From: Arenimonas sp.
Lineage (GTDB): Bacteria; Pseudomonadota; Alphaproteobacteria; Rhizobiales; Rhizobiaceae
Assembly: GCA_019459145.1 (NCBI GenBank)
Contig: JAIBEK010000065.1
Location: 62,001-126,000 of the forward strand
Reading direction: 5' to 3'
DNA: 64,000 nt
Below are positions 8,042-16,307 of this stretch, one piece after another. Within the stretch, counting starts at the first letter, position 1. Each line of letters opens with the position of its first letter. The notes beneath the pieces were generated by a model, which worked only from the letters and a program-made list of their open reading frames with translations, searched no databases and was not told the DNA's origin. The translations under genes were made by a program, and so were the position numbers.

Positions 8042-9427
8042 TCAGGCGTACCAGTGTCGGACCTTCTCATGCCCACGCAACGAAATCGGCCGGTACGGCT
8101 TCACAACGTCATAGTGGAGGACTGCGCGGGCCTCGAACCGTCTTGCAACCGATTCATGCAGCGTTGCGTTCGGCACGATGTCCCTCGGCTTGACACCTGC
8201 AAAGCGGAATACCCATGATCGACGTTCGTCGTGCTGCGGCCCAGTCGGATCAGGATAAAGGTGCATATAGCGTGAGTCGAATTTCAGTCCGGTACTGGCC
8301 GCCGCGTCCAGCATCCATTTCAGCGAGATATCAGATAGCCGAGCATCGTTCTCCGAGTAGCTGCCGCCAACGTCCGAATGGTTCCCGGCAAACCATTTCT
8401 GTTCGAACCAGTTGACCCCGTTCTCATCGGGCTCGTTGGCAACGCCTTTGGTTCCCCAACCGACGCGCTGAAATGTCTTGCGATCCTCGTCAATGGAGAC
8501 AGCGTGGCGGGCATATTTGACGCGCTGGCTGAGCCGATTGTCGTAGAAGTTCATCAGCATTTCGGTGCGCGTGAAGGTCTGCCAGGGCGAGAATCCCGGA
8601 AGAGCACCCGGCATTTTGAAATGCGTGCGTACATACCAACTGCCAAAGAAGAGAACCGCCGCGACCCCAAGAACGGCCGTCCATAGTAGCCATGACAGGG
8701 ACCAAATCGACAACAAATACGCTAGGCCGGCAATTATAAGTAGCCCGACGACCCCGAGAGCAAAGACCACGACGGGATTGGCAAGCGACGCCACGGTGTC
8801 GAACACGCCAATGAAATAGGGCGCCTCTGTTGGTCCCGTCTCGTCGCCGCTGACGTATTTTTTCCGAAAGCGTGTGGCGAGCAGCGTGCGCTGCTCAAGC
8901 AACGCCCTTTCGCGCAAACTGGCCTTTTCCGGATGGACCGATGCTGTGTGCTGGTAGACGTTCATCACGGCTTCCCTAGCGATCGTCTTCGACGTCTTCT
9001 GATCACGGAGTACCGGCCCGCCATCCGGCATCTGCGTTGGGACGCCGCAAAAAGCCAGTACGCCACCCAAGCAGCGGACAGTATAGGCACCCCGGCTGAA
9101 GCCAAAGAGGAAGATACGATCGCCCGGCTCCCACATGCGGATGATCGCCGCATAACAATCGATGACATTGCCGGTGAGGCCGAGCCCGGTGGCCTGACTG
9201 ACTACGTTGTAGACGCGGCGGTACAGTCGGAGGAAGAAGTTCTCGCTGATAGGGCTGGTGCCGATGCCGGGATCATAAAAGGTCAACTGCTCGGCCGGAT
9301 CGACTTCCGTGTCGGGCCCGCATCGCGTCGCCCGATAAAGCTTGTATATGTTGCTGCGATTTTCGTCGAGGAACAGACCGCTACGTTGCCCAGTTCCATC
9401 GGAGAAGATAACGATATTCTTGCCCAT
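8042..9427 (-). CDS. DUF2235 alpha/beta-hydrolase (lipase-like) with membrane segment
   Basis: A 461-residue protein. It opens with MGKNIVIFSDGTGQ, the start signature of DUF2235. The nucleophile elbow is GFSRGAYTVR with Ser111. Residues about 213-265 hold two hydrophobic helices (VVVFALGVVGLLIIAGLAYL and a second), an unusual insertion in the middle of the hydrolase. The WFAGNHSDVGGSY motif further on carries the catalytic His/Asp region. DUF2235 members include phospholipase effectors of type VI secretion (Tle1 group), but no vgr, immunity or secretion gene is visible here. It may be a membrane-anchored lipase. It lies between genome-plasticity remnants, so lateral acquisition is likely. 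Confidence 0.82.
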   Translation of the reverse strand: MGKNIVIFSDGTGQRSGLFLDENRSNIYKLYRATRCGPDTEVDPAEQLTFYDPGIGTSPISENFFLRLYRRVYNVVSQATGLGLTGNVIDCYAAIIRMWEPGDRIFLFGFSRGAYTVRCLGGVLAFCGVPTQMPDGGPVLRDQKTSKTIAREAVMNVYQHTASVHPEKASLRERALLEQRTLLATRFRKKYVSGDETGPTEAPYFIGVFDTVASLANPVVVFALGVVGLLIIAGLAYLLSIWSLSWLLWTAVLGVAAVLFFGSWYVRTHFKMPGALPGFSPWQTFTRTEMLMNFYDNRLSQRVKYARHAVSIDEDRKTFQRVGWGTKGVANEPDENGVNWFEQKWFAGNHSDVGGSYSENDARLSDISLKWMLDAAASTGLKFDSRYMHLYPDPTGPQHDERRSWVFRFAGVKPRDIVPNATLHESVARRFEARAVLHYDVVKPYRPISLRGHEKVRHWYA

Positions 9428-9619
9428 GTTCGACTCCCTCAGCGGTGGCGATCAGTATGCATGATTCGCGTGAAACTTGCTCCCGGCGACTTAGGAAGTT
9501 CTCTGGGCGCTTGTAAGTCTCGTTCGGCGGCGGTCCGTCCGAACCTGCCCACGAATGGGGACTCAGCTCACTGACTGTTTGGGCGCCGATGGCGCCGCCG
9601 GATAAAACCGACGAATTGA

Positions 9620-10375
9620 TGTCCGCTTGCCAGACGTACGCCTGAACTACCTGCGCTTCCGGCAACATGGAGTTGGGTTGCTCTGTCCTCAGTTGCTGAA
9701 GTGTCCGGAGGCCTCACCAAAAACAGCAAACGCGACAGCCTTCCGCTGCAAGTGCCGTATCTACGCGTGGCGAATGTTTATGCGAATGAACTCAGGCTCG
9801 ACGATGTATCTGTCATAGGCTGCACACAGAATGAAGTTGCCCGTACAACACTGATGGCCGGCGACCTTCTGCTCGTCGAAGGTAATGGGAGCTTGGACCA
9901 GATCGGCCGCGTGGCTCTTTGGGGTGGGGAGTTGGATCAATGCGTCCATCAAAACCAACTCATTAAAGTCAGGCCTAGCGGAGGCTTGGACCCCAAGTTC
10001 GCACTCTACTGGCTCCTTTCCCCTTTGGGTCGGCGTGCGATCGAAGCCGTGGCCGCTTCAAGCTCAGGTTTGCATACCCTCAGCCTGTCGAAAGTTGGCG
10101 GGCTTCCGCTCCCGCTTTGCAATCCCGAAGAGCAACACGAAACCGTCCGCCGCATCGAATCCGCCTTCGCCAAGATCGACCGGCTGGCGAAAGAGGCAAA
10201 GCGCGCGCTGGAGCTGGTGGGCCGGCTGGACGAGGCGATCCTGGCCAAAGCCTTCCGGGGCGAACTGGTCCCCCAGGACGCAAATGACGAACCCGCCGAA
10301 CACCTGCTCGCCCGCATCCGCGCCGAGCGCGAGGCGGCCCCGAAGGGCAAGCGTGGACGGGGAGCGAAGGCATGA
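9620..10375 (+). pseudogene. hsdS: hsdS type I restriction specificity subunit, N-terminally truncated
   Basis: The frame is open from a TGA at 9617. It encodes TPELPALPATWSWVALSSVAEVSGG, then PYLRVANVYANELRL, GDLLLVEGNGS, QNQLIKVRP and SSGLHTLSLSKV, the order of a type I R-M target-recognition domain. The C-terminal coiled-coil conserved region follows (RRIESAFAKIDRLAKEAKRAL, ending DEAILAKAFRGELV). A full HsdS is 400 or more residues with two such domains; only the last is left. No ATG starts the TRD, though a GTG occurs at 9701. Neither hsdM nor hsdR is in the window, so the gene cannot act as a normal restriction system. It is one of several broken genes in a row. Confidence 0.85.
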
Positions 10376-10740
10376 CGGTTTACGAGAGCACCCTGACACA
10401 CGGCAACTTCACCCTGAAGGGAAAATGGCCGCATATCTACATCACCTCCTTCTACCGCAAACTCCCGCCCGACGTCTTCGGCGGCACGAGCGTTTACACG
10501 CCGGCACCGCGCCGCGTTCGTCTCGAATCTGGAGCCTTGCGCACGGGTACTTTCGTTCCGACGGACAAAAAGGGCCGACCACGTACCTTCTTCCAGGATC
10601 GCAACTTCGTCCGCGATTTCTTCGCCAGAACCGGCGCAAAGCCGGGAGACGTCGTTCTCTTCGAGGAAGTCACACCCTATCATTTCCGCCTGTCGCTGAA
10701 GACAGCGTCGGGGCAGGTGATTACGGCACGAGACCCGTAG
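10372..10740 (+). CDS. Hypothetical protein downstream of hsdS, possible B3-like DNA-binding fold
   Basis: A 122-residue protein whose ATG overlaps the hsdS stop by four bases (ATGA). The sequence is rich in beta strands and basic residues (HGNFTLKGKWPHIYIT; ARTGAKPGDVVLFEEV). The last segment resembles the end of B3/EcoRII-N-type effector DNA-binding domains, in which GD-x-V-x-F is common. That comparison is from memory and weak. The coupling to hsdS suggests it belonged to the same restriction locus. No catalytic residues can be named. Confidence 0.6.
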   Translation: MTVYESTLTHGNFTLKGKWPHIYITSFYRKLPPDVFGGTSVYTPAPRRVRLESGALRTGTFVPTDKKGRPRTFFQDRNFVRDFFARTGAKPGDVVLFEEVTPYHFRLSLKTASGQVITARDP

Positions 10741-10742
10741 GC

Positions 10743-10951
10743 GAATGGGATGACAAGCAACTCGCCAACCTGATCGCGAACTATCAAAGGCTTGGGCGGG
10801 TGCCACCTATTATCTCGAAGCCCTGTCCGATATGGCCCGTAGCAAAGGCGCCGGACTGAACTTTGAGCAGAGATTCCGCGTCGTTCTGAAGGCGGCGAAG
10901 GAACGACGGTTCCTCTCCTACAGGCAACTTGCGGATGGGAGCGGAGTGGAA
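10743..10951 (+). pseudogene. Frameshifted remnant of an unknown gene from the restriction locus
   Basis: One frame encodes EWDDKQLANLIANYQRLG up to about 10794. The downstream continuation (ATYYLEALSDMARSKGAGLNFEQRF, then VVLKAAKERRFLSYRQLADGSG) is in another frame from about 10802. A single-base deletion in the GC-rich stretch between them explains the switch. After about 10951 the protein-like sequence stops. The parent gene is not identified; it followed the 122-residue ORF directly. Confidence 0.5.
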
Positions 10952-11082
10952 TGTCGTCAGCCTCCGAGACTTGAAACAGCCGGCTATGCGGGCAGACTAG
11001 ACTTCGGCCACGAGATAGCGATCGGCAGTTCCGACCCGGCCGGACACCGCTGCAGTATTGGTGACCAGCGTTTTCCATCTCG

Positions 11083-11544
11083 GTGCTTATCGTTCTTCTG
11101 TCGCCCCCGGTTATCGATTGCATGTTTGGCGGCTCGGGGCCTGGATCCTCGCCTCTGCTCGAGCATCTGAGCCGTGGCCTCATCGGTCTGATCGGCATCT
11201 GGATGATCTGGCGGGGCATGAGTGCCGCACGCCACCGCCATTCCCACCGCGACGGTGCCAGCTTCGGCTTTATCGCGGGTCTCATTCCCTGTCCGCTGAC
11301 CCTGTTCGTCATGACCTAAGCGACTGCTCGCGGTGTACCCGCGCTGGGCCTTGTGTTTGCGGCGCTGATGCTCGCCGGTGTTGCCGCAACACTGTCTGCA
11401 GTGGCAATAGCCGCCACCGCCTTCAGGGCCGCCTTTGACAAGGCATTCAATGAGAAGGAAAATTGCTTGGCCCGCGTTTCAAGAGTGCTGGAGATAGCAG
11501 CGGGCCTGGTCATGATGGGCGTTGCGCTAAACTCGATCGCCTGA
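11083..11544 (+). pseudogene. NicO/RcnA-type nickel-cobalt transporter remnant with in-frame stop
   Basis: The frame encodes membrane segments (LSRGLIGLIGIWMIWRG, GFIAGLIPCPLTLFVMT) typical of the C-terminal half of the NicO/RcnA metal permease family. It is then interrupted by TAA at 11317-11319, and the same frame continues with ARGVPALGLVFAALMLAGVA and an Ala/Val-rich helix up to a final stop. Repairing one codon (probably TAC or TAT) restores an unbroken protein. The N-terminal half, with the metal-binding helices and His-rich loop, is missing. The gene is therefore dead twice over. Confidence 0.75.
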
Positions 11545-11560
11545 CCAAATCTGTGCCGTG

Positions 11561-12949
11561 TCACCCCTCTCGAGCAGCCGCTCCTCGTAGCGTGACTGTC
11601 GCCCGCAGGCCGCCTTCTGCCCGGTTCGATATCTCCACCGTTCCGCCATGCGCGTTCAGTATGGCCCTCGCTATGGGGAGACCCAAGCCGACACCCCCGG
11701 TCTCGCGAGAGCGGGATTGTTCAAGCCTCGTAAACGGCTCAAAGACGCGGGAGAGATCCGCATCGGGTATGCCCGGTCCTGTATCGTCGATGGAGATGAC
11801 GACATCGCTGCCCATTCGACTGAGACCAATGACCGCTCCGCCCCCGTAACGCTGGGCATTCTCAATCAGGTTGCGCAAGGCGCGCCGCATCGGCGTCCGC
11901 CGAAGCGGCAAGGTGACAGGTTCCATCGTGCCGAGCACCACCTGCGGACCGGTTTCGCTCAGTTCAGAGGCCAGATCCAGGAGCAGTCGCGAAATGTCCG
12001 TCGGTTCCATCGGCTGGTCGGGCGAGACGCCACGGGCATAGGCCAGCGTCGCCTCGACCATGTCCTGCATTTCATCCAGCGTGGCCGCCATGCGCTCTCG
12101 CGTCTCGTCATCGTCGACCATCTCCGCCCGCAGGCGGAGCGCCGTGATGGGCGACCTAAGATCATGACCGAGCGCCGCCAGCATTCGCGTCCGGTCGCCA
12201 ACCATGCCAGATATGCGTGCCTGCATCCGCTCCATCGCCTCCGACAGCGCGCGCACCTCGTCGGGCCCGCCGCGCGGCATGGAAAATGCCGGACCATCGA
12301 TCCCCATCTCTTCCGCCGCCTGCACAAGGTGTCGCAGCGGGCCGGTGATCCGCCGCATTCCAAACCAGAGCGCCGCCATGATCAGCGCCAACGAGAGCAG
12401 AATAGTGCCGAGGATTGCCGGAGGGAGCTGGAAATCCTGGCGGTCGTTGCGGGAGTGGACATTCAGCCAGGTCCCATCCGTCAACAGCACGGACAGGCGA
12501 AGTTCGGTTGGAGCCATGCCTGCGGCCAGCAGCCGGTCACGCAACCAGGCAAGTGCGGCAGGAGGTGTCATTGGACGGCCGTCGCGTGGGGAGATTCCGA
12601 CTTCTTCGGCACGAATCTCGCGCGGACTTCCAAGCACATCTGTCACCCGGGATCGGACCGCGGATAGCCCAGTTTCCTCGGAACTGATCGCGCTCTCGCC
12701 AACCTCGAATTCCGCATGATACGAGCGGGCTGCGGCAAGGATGCCCGGGCGATTGTCCGGTTCGGCGGCTTCTAGCGCCAGAACGACCGCCGCAGCGCGC
12801 TCGGCGGTTTCAACTCTAAGGTTGGCCTGCAAGGCGTTCCCGCGTTCACCCGTGAAAAGCCAGAGGCTTATGAACTGGGCCACCAGGAAGGCGACCAGGA
12901 TCAACAGTGCCAACTGCCCGGTCAGGCTGCGAGGGGCAAGCCGCATCAA
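11561..12949 (-). CDS. Two-component sensor histidine kinase (HAMP)
   Basis: A 462-residue inner-membrane kinase. A first membrane helix lies at residues about 12-33. A periplasmic sensor region of some 140 residues follows, rich in acidic residues, and then a second helix at about 178-196 and a HAMP domain (MRRITGPLRHLVQAAEEMG). The HisKA box is LAALGHDLRSPITALR with phospho-acceptor His262. The ATPase domain has the N box (LIENAQRYGG), DDTGPGI and GGVGLGLPIA. Its start overlaps the response regulator's end by four bases, so the two form one operon. It probably controls the divergent EF-hand/b561/exporter genes. The signal is unknown; the neighbours suggest metal, redox or envelope stress. 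Confidence 0.92.
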   Translation of the reverse strand: MMRLAPRSLTGQLALLILVAFLVAQFISLWLFTGERGNALQANLRVETAERAAAVVLALEAAEPDNRPGILAAARSYHAEFEVGESAISSEETGLSAVRSRVTDVLGSPREIRAEEVGISPRDGRPMTPPAALAWLRDRLLAAGMAPTELRLSVLLTDGTWLNVHSRNDRQDFQLPPAILGTILLSLALIMAALWFGMRRITGPLRHLVQAAEEMGIDGPAFSMPRGGPDEVRALSEAMERMQARISGMVGDRTRMLAALGHDLRSPITALRLRAEMVDDDETRERMAATLDEMQDMVEATLAYARGVSPDQPMEPTDISRLLLDLASELSETGPQVVLGTMEPVTLPLRRTPMRRALRNLIENAQRYGGGAVIGLSRMGSDVVISIDDTGPGIPDADLSRVFEPFTRLEQSRSRETGGVGLGLPIARAILNAHGGTVEISNRAEGGLRATVTLRGAAAREG

Positions 12950-13671
12950 TTCACCTCTCGGACATCGGTCGCAAGGCTGTAGCCACCCGCCCGAATGGTG
13001 GCGATGATCCTGGGGCTTGCCGCGTCATCTTCGATCTTGCGGCGCAGGCGGCTGACCTGGTTGTCGATGGTGCGGTCGAAAACCTCGGCTACCCGGCCGG
13101 ACGTCAGGTCCAACAGCTGATCGCGCGACAGCACGAAGCGCGGGCGTTCCAGAAAGATGGTCAGCAACTTGAACTCGGCGCTTGTCAGGCTGACTTCACG
13201 CCCGTCCTGATGCGTGAGGGCGCGGGTATCGGTGTCGAGCACCCAACCTGCGAAGGCCAGCTTGCGCCCACCAAGAGTACCGGCCATGGGCTCGGGCCGG
13301 TCAGAACGTCGCAAGATGGCCTTGATCCGCGCCAGGAGTTCGCGCGGATTGAAAGGCTTCACCAGATAGTCGTCGGCCCCAATTTCCAGACCGACGATGC
13401 GGTCGGTCTCCTCGCCCAAGGCGCTGAGCATCAATATAGGCGGGCCGCCGCTGGCAGAAACGCGCCGCGCAGCGGAAAGCCCATCCTCGCCCGGCATCAT
13501 CACATCGAGAACGATCAGATCGAACCGTCCGGCCTTCAGAGCCACGTCCATTTCCGCCGCATCACGGGCAGGGGTTGCGCGCATCCCGTTCTTTTCCAGA
13601 TAGCGCGTCACCGCATCGCGGATTTCGCGATGGTCGTCCACGACCAGGATATGGGGCGATAGATCAGTCAT
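12946..13671 (-). CDS. OmpR-family response regulator
   Basis: A 241-residue regulator: a receiver domain with acidic pocket Asp12/Asp13, phospho-acceptor Asp56 (LIVLDVMMP) and the conserved Lys in YLVKPF, followed by a winged-helix DNA-binding domain (SLTSAEFKLLTIFLE, TIDNQVSRLRRKIE). It is the first gene of the kinase operon. Its start faces the divergent EF-hand gene across 173 bases that contain a long inverted repeat, the probable binding site. Confidence 0.93.
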   Translation of the reverse strand: MTDLSPHILVVDDHREIRDAVTRYLEKNGMRATPARDAAEMDVALKAGRFDLIVLDVMMPGEDGLSAARRVSASGGPPILMLSALGEETDRIVGLEIGADDYLVKPFNPRELLARIKAILRRSDRPEPMAGTLGGRKLAFAGWVLDTDTRALTHQDGREVSLTSAEFKLLTIFLERPRFVLSRDQLLDLTSGRVAEVFDRTIDNQVSRLRRKIEDDAASPRIIATIRAGGYSLATDVREVN

Positions 13672-13715
13672 GCCCTTACATAGCCTGCCGTTGCAGCAAG
13701 CGGGAGGAATTTTGC

Positions 13716-13758
13716 GTATCCGTCTGTCGCAATCCCTGCCCTTGCGACAGACCGATAC
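13716..13758. promoter_or_regulatory. Long inverted repeat in the divergent promoter region
   Basis: Left arm GTATCCGTCTGTCGCAA (13716-13732) and right arm TTGCGACAGACCGATAC (13742-13758) pair with one mismatch in 17 positions around a 9-base spacer. The repeat sits midway between the response-regulator start and the EF-hand gene start. An operator for the neighbouring OmpR-type regulator is the simplest reading, although such regulators more often bind direct repeats. A transcribed hairpin is the alternative. Confidence 0.65.
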
Positions 13759-13844
13759 AATTCAGGCTCCGTCCCGGCATCCTTCTGCGACAAAACCCCT
13801 CCATCCTGGTCTCATTCGAAACACAGACCCGAAGAGGTGAGACC

Positions 13845-14366
13845 ATGAAACGCAAGACGATTCTTACTCTTGGCGCCATCGCCGCCGTCGCAGTCATCGG
13901 CGGTGCGACCATTCCGGCCATCGCGGGCGGCGGCCCCTGGGGCATGATGGGAGGCCATGCGCCGGGCATGATGATGCAGGGCGGCGACGGTACGGGATGG
14001 GGGCCTGGCCGGATGGGCCAGCGCGCCGGCCATGGACCGATGGGCATGAGCGGCTTTGCCGAAAACCCTGTCTTCCTGTTTTTCGATGCGGACAAGGACG
14101 GCAAGGTCACGGCTGCGGAGGCAGAGATCGGTGTGTCCGCCCTGCTCGCCACCCATGATGCCGACAAGAGCGGCGCTCTGTCCGAGGCGGAATTTGCCGC
14201 ACTCTTTTCCGAGGTAACCAAAGGCATGGCCGCGCGACCCTTCGCCATGCTCGACGATGATGGCAACAAGGAAATCAGCACCGAGGAAATCGCCTTTCCC
14301 GTGAAGATGATGGCCCGGATGGGTCGCTTGACAGACATCAATGCCGGAACCCCGACCAAACCGTAA
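13845..14366 (+). CDS. Exported EF-hand calcium-binding protein
   Basis: A 173-residue protein. Residues 1-27 form a signal peptide (MKRKTILTLGAIAAVAVIGG, cleavage near AIA-GG). A Gly/Met/His-rich stretch follows (GMMGGHAPGMMMQGGDG), which could bind copper or another soft metal. There are then EF-hand loops at DADKDGKVTAAE and DADKSGALSEAE and a degenerate third at DDDGNKEISTEE. The start is chosen because GAGGTGA precedes this ATG and the signal peptide begins there; the frame is open far upstream. It probably acts in the periplasm as a metal sensor or buffer. It is the first gene of the plus-strand group facing the two-component system. Confidence 0.85.
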   Translation: MKRKTILTLGAIAAVAVIGGATIPAIAGGGPWGMMGGHAPGMMMQGGDGTGWGPGRMGQRAGHGPMGMSGFAENPVFLFFDADKDGKVTAAEAEIGVSALLATHDADKSGALSEAEFAALFSEVTKGMAARPFAMLDDDGNKEISTEEIAFPVKMMARMGRLTDINAGTPTKP

Positions 14367-14426
14367 CCAGACAGGGGATAGCGGGTGCCGAAAGGTGCCC
14401 GCCCAATCATTCAAAGGGACAGAGCC

Positions 14427-14918
14427 ATGACACATCCCACAGGTTATTCCAGAGCGCAGATCGCGCTCCACTGGATTGTCGCCCTGCTGGTCGCCGGTCA
14501 ATATATCTTCAAGGACTCCATCGCCTCAGCCTGGGATGCGATCCGGCAGGGCACGGACTACGCCTTCAACCCGTTGATCCTGGCCCATGTCGCGGGCGGC
14601 GGGCTGATCCTCGTCTTTATCCTGTGGCGTCTGGCTCTGCGTCTGACGCATGGTGCGCCACCACCGCCCGAAAATGAACCCGCGCCGCTTAAGGTACTAA
14701 GCCATGTCGCCCACTGGGCCTTCTATGCGGTGCTGGCGATCATGTCCGTCTCCGGCGCATTGGCGTGGTTCGCCGACCTGACCGTTGCCGCACAGGTCCA
14801 CAACGCCTTCAAGGTTATCCTTCTGGCGCTGATCGCGCTGCATGTGCTGGCCATTCCGTTCCACCGGATCGTGCTGAAGAACAACGTCATGATCCGCATG
14901 ATCCGTCCGGCGGAGTAG
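14427..14918 (+). CDS. Cytochrome b561-type membrane protein
   Basis: A 163-residue protein with four membrane helices, of the prokaryotic cytochrome b561 family. The heme-ligand histidines fit ALHWIVALLVAG, ILAHVAGGGLI, LSHVAHWAFYA and the last helix ALHVLAIPFHRIV. The family moves electrons between quinol and the periplasm. The start at this ATG has AAAGGGAC upstream and skips a 14-residue non-conserved leader. It follows the EF-hand gene by 60 bases and is probably cotranscribed with it. Confidence 0.88.
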   Translation: MTHPTGYSRAQIALHWIVALLVAGQYIFKDSIASAWDAIRQGTDYAFNPLILAHVAGGGLILVFILWRLALRLTHGAPPPPENEPAPLKVLSHVAHWAFYAVLAIMSVSGALAWFADLTVAAQVHNAFKVILLALIALHVLAIPFHRIVLKNNVMIRMIRPAE

Positions 14919-15092
14919 CGGCGACTACCGAGTGGGGCTCGACCGTTAAAGGTCGCCGGCGGGGGGAGCCTGGCGAATGTGCTGGACAAGAGCAGTCATG
15001 GGTCATCATGCTGGAAACGTCTCGACGTAGCGGGTTCAATCGGGTTGGGCATCAATCCAAATTTCCAAGATCGACAGAAAGAGAAGACCGCC

Positions 15093-16307
15093 ATGTCAGC
15101 GCCCGAAGAGCAAAGCCTTCCGATTGACCTGAAACTGTCTGAGCCGACAGTTGCTCGCCGGCGCCGCTGGTTTCGCAAGCGCTATCTGCTGGTCCTGCTG
15201 GTCCCGGTATTCATGTTCTCGGGCGCGGTGCTGGGATTGTATTTTCAGCCGACGGGCTTGCAGAAGTTCTACGCGCTGACGGGCCTTACACCCGGTGGCG
15301 GCTCGGATGCACCCATTGCACTGCCACCCGAGATCGAACTGCCGCCGAAGATGGCGGAAACCCTTTTGCCCACCGATGTGGTGGGGTTGGCGCGGGTGAT
15401 GCCGCGTGGCGACGTCTCGGTTGTAGCGGCACCCTACGGGGCGGGGGATGCACGCGTCGCCGAGATTCTCGTATCTGTAGGTGATCACGTGACAAAGGGA
15501 ACCGTGCTGGCGCGGCTCGACAATCACTCCGCTCTGGCAGGCGCGGTTCTGACGGCCGAGGCAAACCTTGCCGTTCGCGAAGCAAACCTCATTCAGACCC
15601 GTGCCTCGATAGAGGCAAGCCGCAACGAAGCTCAAGCAGCACTTGATCAGGCTGTTGCCACGGCGGCGGAAGCCGAGACGACGCTGGGCCGCACGGCAGA
15701 ACTCGTTTCGCACAATGTGGGCACGCAGGCGACGCTCGATGCCGCCCGCTCGGCGGCGGAGGGCGCGAAGCTCTCGGTCATACGCGCCGAGGCGACGTTG
15801 AAGCGGTATTCGGCGGTGACGCTGGACGAACAGCCCGACGTGATGGTGGCCAGCCGCAATGTGGATGCCGCCCGCTCCGACCTGGCCCGTGCGCGGTTGG
15901 ATCTTGCACGGGCCGAGGTCGTGGCCCCGATCACCGGCACGATCCTCGACATCCGCGTGACGCCCGGACAGCGACCTCCCACGGACGGGATCATGGACAT
16001 GGGCGACACCGACCAGATGATGGCCGAGGTGGAGATCTGGCAGGACCGCATCAACACCGTCCTGGTTGGCCAGCCGGTGGAATTGGCCACCCCGGCACTT
16101 GGTGTCACGCTGCAAGGCCGCGTGGACAGTATCGGGCTGACCGTGGGACGGCAGGGGCTGATTTCGGACGATGCGGCGGAAAACAAGGATGCGCGTGTCA
16201 TCCAGGTCCTGGTGGTGCTGGACAAGGCCTCCTCAGAACTTGCCGCACGCTTCACGAATCTAGAAGTCATCGCCCGCATTGACACCACTGCGCGGGTCAA
16301 TCCATGA
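15093..16307 (+). CDS. HlyD/DevB-like periplasmic adaptor of an ABC exporter
   Basis: A 404-residue membrane-fusion protein: a basic N-terminus (RRRRWFRKRY), one membrane anchor at about residues 28-48, a barrel-sandwich/lipoyl half (VSVGDHVTKGTVLARLDN), a long coiled-coil hairpin of about 120 residues (Ala/Glu/Arg-rich), the second lipoyl half (VVAPITGTILDIRVTPGQ) and a beta-barrel region. Its end overlaps the permease start by four bases. The start is the ATG before MSAPEEQ; the frame is open 38 codons further up without a better site. No TolC-like partner is in the window. Confidence 0.88.
   Translation: MSAPEEQSLPIDLKLSEPTVARRRRWFRKRYLLVLLVPVFMFSGAVLGLYFQPTGLQKFYALTGLTPGGGSDAPIALPPEIELPPKMAETLLPTDVVGLARVMPRGDVSVVAAPYGAGDARVAEILVSVGDHVTKGTVLARLDNHSALAGAVLTAEANLAVREANLIQTRASIEASRNEAQAALDQAVATAAEAETTLGRTAELVSHNVGTQATLDAARSAAEGAKLSVIRAEATLKRYSAVTLDEQPDVMVASRNVDAARSDLARARLDLARAEVVAPITGTILDIRVTPGQRPPTDGIMDMGDTDQMMAEVEIWQDRINTVLVGQPVELATPALGVTLQGRVDSIGLTVGRQGLISDDAAENKDARVIQVLVVLDKASSELAARFTNLEVIARIDTTARVNP

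Noticed and set aside
10006-10806. 266-codon minus-strand frame over hsdS and the small ORF
   Set aside because: Opposes frames with clear HsdS motifs; Arg/Ser-rich and without a ribosome site.
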